This document shows, one piece after another, positions 8,954-18,555 of a stretch of DNA of 64,000 nt. The stretch spans positions 2,231,411-2,295,410 of the forward strand of contig NZ_PCOC01000002.1 in NCBI RefSeq assembly GCF_002975205.1. Reading direction: 5' to 3'. The stretch is from Ochrobactrum vermis. Lineage in GTDB: Bacteria; Pseudomonadota; Alphaproteobacteria; Rhizobiales; Rhizobiaceae. A model generated the notes under the pieces. It did not search any database, was not told where the DNA came from, and saw nothing but the letters and a program-made list of their open reading frames with translations. Position numbers and translations under genes: made by a program. The stretch's first letter is position 1, and each line of letters opens with the position of its first letter.

Positions 8954-9883
8954 TCAAACCTTGTCAACCATTTCAGGCACAGCCTGGAACAAATCAGCTA
9001 CCAGCCCATAATCAGCCACCTGGAAGATCGGCGCTTCTTCGTCCTTGTTGATGGCGACGATGACGCGTGAGTCCTTCATGCCCGCCAGATGCTGGATCGC
9101 ACCGGAGATACCGACGGCGATGTAGAGATCCGGTGCAACCACCTTGCCCGTCTGGCCGACCTGCCAGTCGTTCGGCGCATAGCCCGCGTCGACAGCCGCA
9201 CGGCTGGCGCCGACCGCCGCACCGAGTTTGTCTGCAACCGGCAGGATCACTTCCTGGAACTTTTCAGCCGAACCAAGCGCACGACCACCCGAGATGATGA
9301 TCTTGGCCGAGGTCAGTTCTGGACGGTCCGAATCCGAGAGCGCGTTGCCCACGAAGCTCGACAGCGCCGGATCGACCGCTGCATTGACGCTTTCAACTGC
9401 AGCCGAACCACCGACACCCGTTGCCTGGAAAGAGGCCGTGCGCACCGTGATCACCTTCTTGGCGTCGGTGGACTGAACGGTCTGGATCGCATTGCCCGCA
9501 TAGATCGGACGCTTGAACGTATCCGCCGACACAACTTCCATGATTTCGGACAACTGCATCACATTGAGAAGCGCTGCAACGCGCGGCAGGATGTTCTTGG
9601 CCGAGGTCGTTGCCGGTGCGATGACCGTGTCATAATTGGCTGCCAGTGCCACGATGAGTGCTGCCGTCGGCTCGGCCAGACGGTTTTCCAGCGCATCGCT
9701 TTCAGCCAGCAGAACCTTGCGTATGCCCTTAAGCTTGGAGGCGGCATCAGCAGCAGCCTTCGCCCCCTTGCCTGCAACCAGAACATCCACGTCGCCGCCG
9801 ATCTGGGCAGCTGCCGTCAGCGCCTTGGCCGTCTGGTCCGAAAGGGTTGCATTGTCGTGTTCGGCAATAAGAAGAATAGCCAT
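8954..9883 (-). CDS. etfA: electron transfer flavoprotein alpha subunit
   Basis: ETF alpha subunit, 309 residues, the family's usual length. The N-terminal domain starts [14 protein letters not shown]. The C-terminal FAD-binding domain shows [12 protein letters not shown], then [20 protein letters not shown], then [15 protein letters not shown] and [19 protein letters not shown], the canonical FAD/AMP-contact blocks. With EtfB it would take electrons from the acyl-CoA dehydrogenase encoded in the same block and pass them to ETF-ubiquinone oxidoreductase. Separated from etfB by 23 bases; its stop lies just before the thiolase start. Confidence 0.95.
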   Translation of the reverse strand: MAILLIAEHDNATLSDQTAKALTAAAQIGGDVDVLVAGKGAKAAADAASKLKGIRKVLLAESDALENRLAEPTAALIVALAANYDTVIAPATTSAKNILPRVAALLNVMQLSEIMEVVSADTFKRPIYAGNAIQTVQSTDAKKVITVRTASFQATGVGGSAAVESVNAAVDPALSSFVGNALSDSDRPELTSAKIIISGGRALGSAEKFQEVILPVADKLGAAVGASRAAVDAGYAPNDWQVGQTGKVVAPDLYIAVGISGAIQHLAGMKDSRVIVAINKDEEAPIFQVADYGLVADLFQAVPEMVDKV

Positions 9884-9906
9884 TTATTTCGTCCCTTCCG
9901 ATTTCT

Positions 9907-10653
9907 TTAAAGTACGCCGTCGGCCTTGAGCTTCTCGACCAGTTCAGAGACTGAACCGACCTTTACGCCAGCCTTGCGTCCACCCGGCTCTTCGGTCTTC
10001 AGGACCTTGAGGCGCGGCGCAATGTCGGCGCCGAAATCGGCAGGCGACTTTTCGTCGAGCGGCTTCTTCTTGGCTTTCATGATGTTCGGCAGCGATGCGT
10101 AGCGCGGCTGGTTCAAACGAAGATCGACCGTAACGATAGCCGGGAGCTTGACGTCGATGGTCTGGAGACCGCCGTCAACTTCGCGCGTCACCTTGGCCGA
10201 ACCGTCGCCCAGTTCCACCTTCGAGGCAAAAGTTGCCTGGCTCCAGTTGAGGAGCGCCGACAGCATCTGGCCGGTCTGGTTCGAATCGTCGTCGATGGCC
10301 TGCTTGCCGAGGAAGACGAGGTCCGGCTTTTCCGCATCGACCACGCCCTTCAGCACCTTGGCAACACCGAGCGGCTCAACCGTTTCATCGCTCTTCACAA
10401 GGATCGCGCGATCGGCGCCCATGGCGAGCGCCGTGCGCAGCGTTTCCTGTGCCTGAGCCGGACCGACCGAAACCGCTATGATTTCCGTCACCTTGCCCGC
10501 TTCCTTCAGTCGGATCGCTTCTTCAACTGCGATCTCGTCGAACGGATTCATCGACATCTTGACGTTCGCAAGCTCAACGCCCGAACCGTCTCCCTTTACA
10601 CGGATCTTAACGTTGTAATCGACAACCCGTTTCACTGCGACAAGGACTTTCAT
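9907..10653 (-). CDS. etfB: electron transfer flavoprotein beta subunit
   Basis: ETF beta subunit, 248 residues, starting [20 protein letters not shown]. The signature [18 protein letters not shown] (about residues 169-186) and MGADRAILV are typical. Base composition and sequence are very close to housekeeping alphaproteobacterial ETF, unlike some neighbours, so this pair may be the organism's general ETF or a recent duplicate of it. It is followed by etfA on the same strand. Confidence 0.95.
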   Translation of the reverse strand: MKVLVAVKRVVDYNVKIRVKGDGSGVELANVKMSMNPFDEIAVEEAIRLKEAGKVTEIIAVSVGPAQAQETLRTALAMGADRAILVKSDETVEPLGVAKVLKGVVDAEKPDLVFLGKQAIDDDSNQTGQMLSALLNWSQATFASKVELGDGSAKVTREVDGGLQTIDVKLPAIVTVDLRLNQPRYASLPNIMKAKKKPLDEKSPADFGADIAPRLKVLKTEEPGGRKAGVKVGSVSELVEKLKADGVL

Positions 10654-10781
10654 TGCTTACTCCTTTGAATTTTTTCTGCCCCATTCCACTGGCACCAGAC
10701 ACAATCGCGGCCAACTGCATGGCTACCGTCAATGCTTACTTCGCGTTATTGTCTAGTTGATGAGAACTGGGGCAAATCACT

Positions 10782-11972
10782 TTAACAATCGATGATTTCT
10801 GCGGCTTTGGCTGTGAGTGCAAAAGGCCCTTCGCGCCAGGAGTAGCCAAGCTGCATGGCGGTATCGATTGCGCCGGCGTCCGATGCAATCTCGGACAGAT
10901 GCGTCTCGCAATAGCTTACCAGCTTGCGCAACACAGAACGTGCATAGTTCCCGACAGGACCTTGTTCGCTAAGCAGGTCATGCAATTCCGTAGGCAATTG
11001 CACCGGGCGAGTGGCGCGATAAAGCATTTTGTCAGCATCGAGCACTTCGAACTGCCCATCGGCCGTCTTGTGGTAGAACCCGCCGCCCGCCTTGCGCCCA
11101 AACGATCCTTTTGCCAGCAGTTCAATGATGAGCGGATTGCCCAGCAGATTATAGTCCTGCAAGCCATCATCTGTCGGCAGCGCCTGCATCAAACCACCCC
11201 ATATGGTTGGCACGAGGTCAATACCAATCAGATCGAGCAACCCGAAAACACCGGTCTTTGGAACACCCAGTACCGTCTGCACAGCGTCGGCGGTTTCGAT
11301 ATCCAGTCCAAAACGACAAGCTTCCGTGACCGACACCGCTATCCAGAAACAGCCGATACGGTTGGCAATGAAGCCCGGAGTGTCATGGCAATCAATCGGG
11401 GTTTTGCCCAGCAATATTCTGGCCGCTTGATGCAACCGATCGCGCAGGTCATGATCAGCCTGATCGTCGACAACAACTTCGAGAAGAGGCATCAGTCGTG
11501 GCGGATTGAAGAAATGTGTAATGGCAAAACGGCGTGCGAGCCCGCTTTCCATATCACCAACCAGATCATGACGCGGGATGGTTGAGGTGTTCGAAGAAAG
11601 AATTGCCGACGGTTTCAGATAAGGTGCGATTTTCCGGAACAACTCGCGTTTAATGTCGAGCTTTTCCACCACCGCCTCAAGGACCCAGTCGGCATCCTGC
11701 AACCGGGCGAGATGATCGTCAATATTGCCGGGGCGCACTCGGGCTGCAGCTTCCGACGTCGTGAACCCGCCCGATTTAAGCTGGCGGGAAATCCCGGTTT
11801 CCGCCGGTTCGATACGGTTGTCACCGCGGGCAATATCTAACAGTTCAACGGCAACACCGGCATCGGCAAACTGTGCTGCGATACCCGCACCCATGGCGCC
11901 CGCTCCGATGATCCCGACTTTCCTTATTCCGGTAGCCTCGGCACCCGCGACTTTTGCTATCAGATTTTGCAT
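10782..11972 (-). CDS. 3-hydroxyacyl-CoA dehydrogenase
   Basis: NAD-dependent 3-hydroxyacyl-CoA dehydrogenase, 396 residues, longer than the single-domain enzymes (about 290) because two C-terminal 3HCDH domains are present. The Rossmann fingerprint is GIIGAGAMGAGIAAQFADAG near residue 20. The catalytic His-Glu relay is represented by ITHFFNPPRLMPLLEVV. The first C-terminal domain has DTPGFIANRIG; the second ends GYSWREGPFAL. There is no hydratase half, so hydration must come from the separate hydratase-like genes. Only eight bases separate it from the ThDP-enzyme gene upstream, so they are co-transcribed. Confidence 0.9.
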   Translation of the reverse strand: MQNLIAKVAGAEATGIRKVGIIGAGAMGAGIAAQFADAGVAVELLDIARGDNRIEPAETGISRQLKSGGFTTSEAAARVRPGNIDDHLARLQDADWVLEAVVEKLDIKRELFRKIAPYLKPSAILSSNTSTIPRHDLVGDMESGLARRFAITHFFNPPRLMPLLEVVVDDQADHDLRDRLHQAARILLGKTPIDCHDTPGFIANRIGCFWIAVSVTEACRFGLDIETADAVQTVLGVPKTGVFGLLDLIGIDLVPTIWGGLMQALPTDDGLQDYNLLGNPLIIELLAKGSFGRKAGGGFYHKTADGQFEVLDADKMLYRATRPVQLPTELHDLLSEQGPVGNYARSVLRKLVSYCETHLSEIASDAGAIDTAMQLGYSWREGPFALTAKAAEIIDC

Positions 11973-11981
11973 GACGTCATC

Positions 11982-13556
11982 TCAGTCCAGTCGTACATCA
12001 ATGAGCACCGGCCCATCCGTGGCCAGAGCTTTGGTCAAGGCTAAATCCAGCTCGCGATTGGTGGTCACCGTCACCGCTTCGACGCCAAAGCCCCGTGCAA
12101 TCGATACCCAGTCAATTTCCGGTCGAACCAAGCTCATCATGTCGAGCGCTGTCGGGCCGGGTTCGGCACCAACCTTGGCATATTCTCCGAGCAAAATGGC
12201 GTAGGAGCGATTGTCGAGCAGCAATGTGGTGACGGGCAAGTTTTCACGGGCCTGCGTCCACAATGCCTGTACCGTATAGGCGGCGGAACCGTCAGCCTGC
12301 AAAGCGATGACCCGTCGTCCCTTGTCGCCAACAGCTTCCGCCCCGATGGCAGCGCCTGTTGCGAGGGGCAGTCCTCCACCGATTGCACCGCCTGTCACGG
12401 TCAGCCAATCACATGGAGCAGCCAATGGCATGACCGCGGCAAAGCCACCTCCTGAGGTCAGCGCCTCATTGACGATGAGGCTGTTTTCCGGGATCTGACG
12501 CGCTACAATCTGGGCCAGAGAATCCGGCGTTACCGGACCATCCACCGGCACCTCGATCTCTCCATTCTGGATGGCGATGTCGCTTTCACGAGCCCCGAGC
12601 GCTGTGGCCAAAGCAGTCAACGCGCCCTTCGCGTCCTGATGAGCGGTCGTCAGAGTCAAAACCTCGGCGTCGGCGCGATGCAGCAGGCTCGGCAGACCTG
12701 GATAGCGGAAGAAGCCGACTGGCGGCGGACAATTGACCAGCACGACCAGATCATAAGGGGCAAGACACTGTAGCGCTTCCGTTACCACATAAGGCACGAC
12801 CGGTAGCACCAGCCGCCCTTTGCCCTTTGGCATGTTGGAAATGGTTGAACTTCCCATCAGTTCAGCACCGGTTTGGTCGGCAATGCCCTTGAGTAAGGGA
12901 TGTAACTCTTCGACCACAGCCGGATTACCAAGGATGATGACAGCCTTGCGCCCAGATTTCAGGGCTTCGGCAACGTGCGTCACAACAGCTGGGTCAATTG
13001 GAGATGGCCCTTCAATGCTTTCAAGTTCCGACGTTTCGCCGCCTTCGCTCCATGACACGTCTGCGGGCAAGACCAGCGAAGCGATTTGGCCATAACCAAA
13101 AGCTGCCTCTTTCAGACCAGCCATGGCATCGGCACCGATCGATGCCGGTTTTGTGCCGAAGCGGTGCCATTCAGAACTACCGCCTACCAGTGCTTCAACG
13201 TCTGCAGTCAACGGGCTGTCATGCGCGACATGATCCGTTGCATGATCGCCGACAATGTTGAGCATACCGCTGCCAGCACGGCGGGCATTATGAATATTGG
13301 CAATGCCGTTGGCATAACCGGGACCGCAATGCAGCAGTGTTACCGCTGGGCGCTGCGTGACGCGGAAATAGCCATCAGCCATACCGGTCACCACATTCTC
13401 CTGCAACCCCAGCACACAGCGGATACCAGAGATCCGATCAAGCGCAGCGACAAAATGCATTTCACTCGTGCCGGGATTGGCAAAGCAGGTATCTACCTTG
13501 GCGGCAACAAGACTATGGACGAGCGCTTCCGCTCCAGTGATATGCGGTCTGTTCAT
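11982..13556 (-). CDS. ThDP-dependent acetolactate synthase-like enzyme
   Basis: Thiamine-diphosphate enzyme of the acetolactate synthase/benzoylformate decarboxylase superfamily, about 524 residues. The N-terminal PYR domain has the catalytic Glu in GLQENVVTGMADGYF. The C-terminal PP domain has ADGSAAYTVQALW and LLDNRSYAIL, the ADG...N form of the ThDP/Mg motif. The ATG at 13556 has an AGGAAA ribosome site; the frame extends to 13628 without homology. No small regulatory subunit is nearby and the context is CoA-ester degradation, so ilv biosynthesis is unlikely. It may act on a 2-oxo acid or a 2-hydroxyacyl-CoA; the reaction is not known. Confidence 0.8.
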   Translation of the reverse strand: MNRPHITGAEALVHSLVAAKVDTCFANPGTSEMHFVAALDRISGIRCVLGLQENVVTGMADGYFRVTQRPAVTLLHCGPGYANGIANIHNARRAGSGMLNIVGDHATDHVAHDSPLTADVEALVGGSSEWHRFGTKPASIGADAMAGLKEAAFGYGQIASLVLPADVSWSEGGETSELESIEGPSPIDPAVVTHVAEALKSGRKAVIILGNPAVVEELHPLLKGIADQTGAELMGSSTISNMPKGKGRLVLPVVPYVVTEALQCLAPYDLVVLVNCPPPVGFFRYPGLPSLLHRADAEVLTLTTAHQDAKGALTALATALGARESDIAIQNGEIEVPVDGPVTPDSLAQIVARQIPENSLIVNEALTSGGGFAAVMPLAAPCDWLTVTGGAIGGGLPLATGAAIGAEAVGDKGRRVIALQADGSAAYTVQALWTQARENLPVTTLLLDNRSYAILLGEYAKVGAEPGPTALDMMSLVRPEIDWVSIARGFGVEAVTVTTNRELDLALTKALATDGPVLIDVRLD

Positions 13557-13614
13557 AATGTTTCCTGTCGGTCTTGAGTGAATATCGGCGCCATACGAGA
13601 CAGCGGTCAGTATT

Positions 13615-15762
13615 CTAGCGATGCTCAATGATAAGGGCGTCTACAGCGACGGCGTTGTCGGTTCCCAGCATCAACGGATTAACATCGAGTTCGAGCAGAT
13701 TATGCCGGTGATCACCCGCATAAGCGGCGATCGCCATTATAGCATCGATGACCGGCTCCAGTCCCACCTTTGGCTTGCCGCGAAATCCGTCGAGGAGCGC
13801 AAAGCTTTTCAACCCGCGCAGTGCATTTTCAACGTCTGAACGGCTGACCGGTAACAGCAATGGCGTGGCGTCCTTCAACAATTCCACCAGAATACCTCCC
13901 GCACCGATGACGAGAACCAGTCCGAATAGCGGGTCGCGTTTGACGCCGACGATCAGTTCAGCAAGTGGGGGCGCTTGCATCGGTTCCATCAGAAATGTCG
14001 TGAGCTCGATTGAAGCATCGTGCTGTTTGACCGATGCGACCATGCGCTCGGCTGCGGTGATGGCATCCGTTCGGCTACGAATGTTGAGAGCAACACCGCC
14101 AACTTCTGTCTTATGCGCCAGCTGATCATGCAAAACCTTCAGAACCATCGGGGCATCGAAGGTTTCCGGCAGCTCGCGGATTGACTCAATGGTCAAAATG
14201 TCACCTTCTGGCCCACTTAATCCATAAAAGCTCAATCGTCGCTTGGATTCTGCTTCATTTACTGTGGTTCCGTTTGCAGGCAAAACCGTGACTGCAAACG
14301 GGACTTTGGGCACCAATGCAACATCGCCCTGCTGGTTGTCTCCCCGGATCATTTTGCAATAGTTCGCCCATTTGGCGACGACCTGCGCAGCATCATGCAG
14401 ACCGTTCAAAGGCACGATCCCTTGCGCGATCAGCGCTTCGGCATCTTCTGGCGGTATGCTTTCCGTATTCACCGAGGCGTGGAATACCGGCTTGCCAGCA
14501 GCCTTGCCAGCAGCAGCCAGAGCCCGGTCCATAGCCTGATGCGCCGATTTATCCTTATAAGGCGAACCGACGGACGGATAGTCGATCACCAGCATGGCGG
14601 CATCGTAATCACCGTTCAGCATAGTGGTGAACATGGGTGTCAGCAGTTCTTCGCTGCCCCAATAGCCCGCAGTGAAATCGAGCGGGTTGGACACGTGACC
14701 GAAATCAGGCAGTGTCGGCTTGATGATATCTTTCTGTTGCTGGTTCGGCTGCGGAAGTTGCAAGCCGGCAAAGGAACAATAATCCGCAGCCAGGCCATTG
14801 TCGCCGCCGGAGCTGGAAAACACAGTGACGCGCTCGCCCTCAACCGGCGCTGCGATCGAAGCAAGCTTCATCATTTCGAGGAATTGCGGGACAGTATCGG
14901 TCTCGATCACGCCGAGACGGGCAAACAATGCCTCATAATATTCATTTTGCCCGGCCAGCGAACTCGTATGGCTGGCGGCCATCACGGCACCAAGTTCTGA
15001 ACGCCCGGAACGGCAGACGATGATCGGAATGCACTTGGCACGCGCCCGCAAGGCGGCCTGCGAGAACGCGGTCACATCACGTATGCCTTCCATAAACAGA
15101 CCCAGACAGGTCACGTTCGGGTCATCAATGAGGTAATCAATATAGTCCTCAAAGCCGAGAACCGCTTGGTTGCCCGCGCTGATCAGATAGGAATAGGGCA
15201 CCGAACGCCCGTTGGAGACAAGATGTCCGGTGACATTGCCACTCTGGGAAATGACCGCCGCGCCACGACTGTTCAGCAATTTGGGGTAAGGCGCTGGCCA
15301 GATCGTGCCATGATTGACGTAATTGACGAGGCCATAACAGTTCGGGCCGACCACCGCCATGTCGCCTGCAGCTTCGACAAAAGCCAGATTGCGTTCAAAA
15401 CCCGCCGCGCCAATTTCGGAAAAGCCGGAAGCATAGCAAACGACACCACCCGCCTTCATGGCCGACAGTTCACGCAACGCGTTGATGGTCGCATCGGCAT
15501 TGACGGCCAGGAATATCGCATCAGGCGAAACAGGCAGATCGGCAATCGACGGAATGCATTTATATCCGGCAATTTCGCTGCGCTTGGGATTCACCACATA
15601 GACATCGCCAGCATAATCCTGCTGACGCAAGGTTTTCAATGTTGCCTCGACCTGGCCACCACCAATGAAGGCCATGGTGCGGGGCGCAAGAAGACGCGCA
15701 AAATTCTCTCGCAGGGTAGGGCTGATACGGCCCTCCTCCACGCTCGTACTCACCTGTAGCAT
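13615..15762 (-). CDS. ADP-forming acyl-CoA synthetase (ATP-grasp type)
   Basis: About 715 residues, matching fused alpha-beta ADP-forming acyl-CoA ligases (acetate-CoA ligase/FerA/PimA types). In order: CoA-binding Rossmann domain (MAFIGGGQVEATLKTL, PKRSEIAGYKC), flavodoxin-like ligase domains with SQSGNVTGHLVSNGR and the phospho-His segment MAASHTSSLAGQ, then an ATP-grasp domain (APMVLKVLHDQLAHKTEVGG, GVKRDPLFGLVLVIGAGGIL). The ATG at 15762 has AGAGG in front; the frame is open to 15999 without homology. It should activate the pathway acid to its CoA ester. FerA-type enzymes use hydroxycinnamates, but substrate is not determined here. Confidence 0.85.
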   Translation of the reverse strand: MLQVSTSVEEGRISPTLRENFARLLAPRTMAFIGGGQVEATLKTLRQQDYAGDVYVVNPKRSEIAGYKCIPSIADLPVSPDAIFLAVNADATINALRELSAMKAGGVVCYASGFSEIGAAGFERNLAFVEAAGDMAVVGPNCYGLVNYVNHGTIWPAPYPKLLNSRGAAVISQSGNVTGHLVSNGRSVPYSYLISAGNQAVLGFEDYIDYLIDDPNVTCLGLFMEGIRDVTAFSQAALRARAKCIPIIVCRSGRSELGAVMAASHTSSLAGQNEYYEALFARLGVIETDTVPQFLEMMKLASIAAPVEGERVTVFSSSGGDNGLAADYCSFAGLQLPQPNQQQKDIIKPTLPDFGHVSNPLDFTAGYWGSEELLTPMFTTMLNGDYDAAMLVIDYPSVGSPYKDKSAHQAMDRALAAAGKAAGKPVFHASVNTESIPPEDAEALIAQGIVPLNGLHDAAQVVAKWANYCKMIRGDNQQGDVALVPKVPFAVTVLPANGTTVNEAESKRRLSFYGLSGPEGDILTIESIRELPETFDAPMVLKVLHDQLAHKTEVGGVALNIRSRTDAITAAERMVASVKQHDASIELTTFLMEPMQAPPLAELIVGVKRDPLFGLVLVIGAGGILVELLKDATPLLLPVSRSDVENALRGLKSFALLDGFRGKPKVGLEPVIDAIMAIAAYAGDHRHNLLELDVNPLMLGTDNAVAVDALIIEHR

Positions 15763-15806
15763 ATTCCTCTGCCTCTTAACCTTAAGGCACTGCCAGCCCA
15801 GCGGGC

Positions 15807-16502
15807 TCAATCCTCTGTGGCAGCGCTCATTCCAGAATGACTGGTAAGAGGTGCAGACGTCGGGAAATTCTCCACATCGAAATCGGGCAGCAGCGGATGA
15901 TCGGCGGGATTCTCGCCAAACAGATCGCACAGCCATTTGCGGATGATGATACAGCAATCCTCGGCCGAATAGGCTTCTTCCATGACCCAGCCGTGCCATA
16001 GCCCGTCCGCCAATTGCGTAAGAGCGATGGCCGCCAGACGGACATCAATTTCCATATTCTTTTCTGCCGCGACCTTGGCAAGCCGACGTCCGAGAAACGC
16101 GCGGTATTTGCCCCATAGTTCGCGATGTAATGCCATAATCTCCGGAACAATCCAGGCGGCACTGTTGTAGTGAATATGAACCTGTTGATATCCGCGTCCG
16201 TGGAAAAATGGCCCACAGGCAACAAAGTATAGCGTATCGAAATTCCCAGTCTTCACCGATGATACAAGGTGCCGGTAATAATCGTCCCCATTTTGAAGGT
16301 AATAGCGATGTGCTGCGGTCAGCAAATCTTCCTTGCTGTCAAAATAGTGGTTTATCAATCCACGTGAAAAACCAGATTCCTCACTGATCGTGTTGATCGT
16401 CGAATTCAGATAGCCATGTTTGACTATTGAATTCAGCGTCGCAAGGATCAGATCCTGTCGCCTGATTTCGTTGGTTTGCCTCTTTTTGACAGCTTTCCGC
16501 AT
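15807..16502 (-). CDS. TetR-family repressor (BetI-like)
   Basis: 231 residues with an N-terminal TetR helix-turn-helix: LATLNSIVKHGYLNSTINTI, then EESGFSRGLINHYFDSKEDL. The C-terminal ligand domain resembles BetI/AcrR_6 types (LADGLWHGWVMEEAYSAEDC). It lies inside the catabolic block between the acyl-CoA ligase and the acyl-CoA dehydrogenase genes, 41 bases after the latter, and is the obvious candidate repressor of the block with a CoA ester or the free acid as inducer. No clear palindromic operator was seen in the adjoining gaps. Confidence 0.88.
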   Translation of the reverse strand: MRKAVKKRQTNEIRRQDLILATLNSIVKHGYLNSTINTISEESGFSRGLINHYFDSKEDLLTAAHRYYLQNGDDYYRHLVSSVKTGNFDTLYFVACGPFFHGRGYQQVHIHYNSAAWIVPEIMALHRELWGKYRAFLGRRLAKVAAEKNMEIDVRLAAIALTQLADGLWHGWVMEEAYSAEDCCIIIRKWLCDLFGENPADHPLLPDFDVENFPTSAPLTSHSGMSAATED

Positions 16503-16543
16503 TCTTTACCTTCTCGAAGGCCGATGACTAACGGCGACACTTA

Positions 16544-17701
16544 CTATTGATACGGTCTCAACAGATCCTTTGCGATAATATCCTGATGGACCTCGGAGGT
16601 ACCTTCCCAGATACGTTCGATACGCGCATCTCGCCAGAACCGCTGGATGGGGAATTCCTCCATAACGCCCATGCCACCAAAGATTTGCACGGCATCATCC
16701 GCAACCCGGAACACCATTTCCGAGCACCAGTAATTCACCATTGACGCTTCAGTGCGGTTCATCGTCTGATTCTCAATTTTCCACGCGGCTTCTTTCACCA
16801 TAAGATCACCGAGCTTTATATCAACCGCCATATTGGCAACCTTGAAACCGACCCCCTGGAATTCACCAATCGTTTTGCCAAACGCCTTGCGGGTTCCGGC
16901 CCACTCCTTGGTCATTTCGAAGATGCGTTCAGAACGACCGACACAATGGGCGGCCAAAGCAACCCGGCCATCGTAGAGCCACTCATTGGCAGTATCGAAG
17001 CCCTTGCCCTCTTCGCCCAGAATATCATCGCTATGAACGCGAACATCTTCGAGATAGACCATCGTCGGATTATAGCCGCGGGTGACGATCGACTTCATCG
17101 GCTCGACACGCAGTCCCGGCAGAGTTTTGTCGAGGAGAAACGCCGTAAAACGCTTGCGTGGTCCACGTGGTGTTTCATCCACGCCGGTAACGGCAATGAG
17201 AACGATGAAATCGGCGATATCGGCGTGAGAGATAAACTGTTTCACCCCGTTGATGACCCAGTGATCCCCATCGCGCACGGCCTTGGTCGTGATGCCGCGA
17301 GCGTCCGAGCCCGCGCCAGGTTCCGTGAGCGCGAAGGCATCCTTACGTTCGCCACGGATGGCTGGCTTCAGATATTTTTCAATCTGGTCGCCCTTGCATT
17401 TGAAGAGGATGCCGGTAACGCCACGGTTCATGCACATGGTGAGCGCGGCACTCGATTTACCAAGCACGCGTTCAGCCTGCATCTTGGTCTGCTTGTCGAG
17501 ACCCGGGCCGCCCCATTCCTCCGGCAGGTTCATACCGGCAAAACCCGCCTGGATCGATTTTTGCTGAATGTCCTGTTTGATTTCCTCAGGAACGTAGCGA
17601 AGTTCCTCAACGAGATTCTCGTGCGGATAAAGTTCCCGCTTGCAGAACTCTTCCAATGAATCGATGAGCGCCTGTTGTTCGAAACTTAATGCAAAATCCA
17701 T
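16544..17701 (-). CDS. acyl-CoA dehydrogenase
   Basis: FAD acyl-CoA dehydrogenase of 385 residues, standard length. Family signatures are FALTEPGAGSDARGI (about 127-141), the middle-domain WVINGVKQFISHADIADF, QIFGGMGVMEEFPIQRFWRD, and the C-terminal RIWEGTSEVHQDIIAKDLL where the catalytic Glu of many members sits. It would oxidise the acyl-CoA to the 2-enoyl-CoA and hand electrons to ETF, encoded in the same block. Twelve bases from the upstream hydratase gene. Confidence 0.92.
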   Translation of the reverse strand: MDFALSFEQQALIDSLEEFCKRELYPHENLVEELRYVPEEIKQDIQQKSIQAGFAGMNLPEEWGGPGLDKQTKMQAERVLGKSSAALTMCMNRGVTGILFKCKGDQIEKYLKPAIRGERKDAFALTEPGAGSDARGITTKAVRDGDHWVINGVKQFISHADIADFIVLIAVTGVDETPRGPRKRFTAFLLDKTLPGLRVEPMKSIVTRGYNPTMVYLEDVRVHSDDILGEEGKGFDTANEWLYDGRVALAAHCVGRSERIFEMTKEWAGTRKAFGKTIGEFQGVGFKVANMAVDIKLGDLMVKEAAWKIENQTMNRTEASMVNYWCSEMVFRVADDAVQIFGGMGVMEEFPIQRFWRDARIERIWEGTSEVHQDIIAKDLLRPYQ

Positions 17702-17713
17702 GGTGTTCCCCCT

Positions 17714-18493
17714 TTACGCGCCGATGAAATTCGGTGCGCGGCGCTCATTGGCAGCAGCCAGGCCTTCTTTATGATCTTGTGTATGTCCGCATACCTTGCC
17801 CGCCGCTACTTCTTCCAGCTGTTGATCGGAAAGGCTGCGCGTATGGGCGCTGTTCAGCAATTTCTTGGTCTGCGCGATGGCGACAGTCGGCCCGCTTGCC
17901 AGTTGCCGGGCGAAGGCCAGCGTGTCCTGCCACAAATTATCCGAACTGCTGACGTGGCTGACGAGCCGGTTTTGAAGCGCGACTTGGGCGGTCCATAATT
18001 CGCCCGTATAAGCAAAACGCTTTGCCGCATCGAGACCGATCACGCGCGGCATCAACCAGGTTCCGCCACAGTCCGGATTGTAGCCGACATTGGTATAGGA
18101 ACAGATGAACTTGGCCTTTTCGGATGCGTAGCGGAAGTCGCACGCCAAAGCCATATCGAGACCCGCACCAACGGCTGCACCGTCGATCATGGCGATAACG
18201 GGTTTGGGCATTTCATGGACCTGCTGGACCAGTCGCAGCGACTCCTCGACCCAGTTCATGTCCGGCCAATCCGTTCTGCCCGCCGCCCATTCCTTCACGT
18301 CTGCACCGGCTGAAAAGGCGCCACCGCGTCCAGCCAGAATAAGGGTGCGGAGAGTTTGATCAGCAGCCGCTTCCTTTAGTGCCTTGCGCAGTTCTATGGT
18401 GATCCCCATACCGAGCGCATTGCGCGCCTCCGGCCGGTTGAGCGCAATAACGCCCACCGCGTCATGACGTTCAATTTCCAAAAATTTGTACAT
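17714..18493 (-). CDS. enoyl-CoA hydratase/isomerase (PaaG-like)
   Basis: Crotonase-fold protein of about 259 residues. The oxyanion-hole blocks are GAFSAGADVKEWA and IDGAAVGAGLDMALACDFRY. At the second catalytic position it has YNPDCGGTWLMPRVIG, with Asp rather than the Glu of classical hydratases; PDSGGTW is typical of PaaG-type isomerases. The ATG at 18493 follows GGGAGAG. It may isomerise or hydrate an unusual enoyl-CoA rather than a plain fatty one. It lies between a second crotonase gene and the acyl-CoA dehydrogenase gene. Confidence 0.85.
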   Translation of the reverse strand: MYKFLEIERHDAVGVIALNRPEARNALGMGITIELRKALKEAAADQTLRTLILAGRGGAFSAGADVKEWAAGRTDWPDMNWVEESLRLVQQVHEMPKPVIAMIDGAAVGAGLDMALACDFRYASEKAKFICSYTNVGYNPDCGGTWLMPRVIGLDAAKRFAYTGELWTAQVALQNRLVSHVSSSDNLWQDTLAFARQLASGPTVAIAQTKKLLNSAHTRSLSDQQLEEVAAGKVCGHTQDHKEGLAAANERRAPNFIGA

Positions 18494-18555
18494 AGCTCTC
18501 CCTTTCTGCCCAGCCACAAGGATTGCGCAGTCTCAATTGTCATTCAGTTATTGGT

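Noticed and set aside
9089..9910. Plus-strand open frame of 273 codons across etfA
   Set aside because: Composition is dominated by Arg/Cys/His as expected from the reverse of ETF codons; etfA is certain on the minus strand.
15763..15999. 79-codon upstream extension of the acyl-CoA ligase
   Set aside because: No homology to the family, overlaps the TetR gene, and a good ribosome site supports the ATG at 15762.
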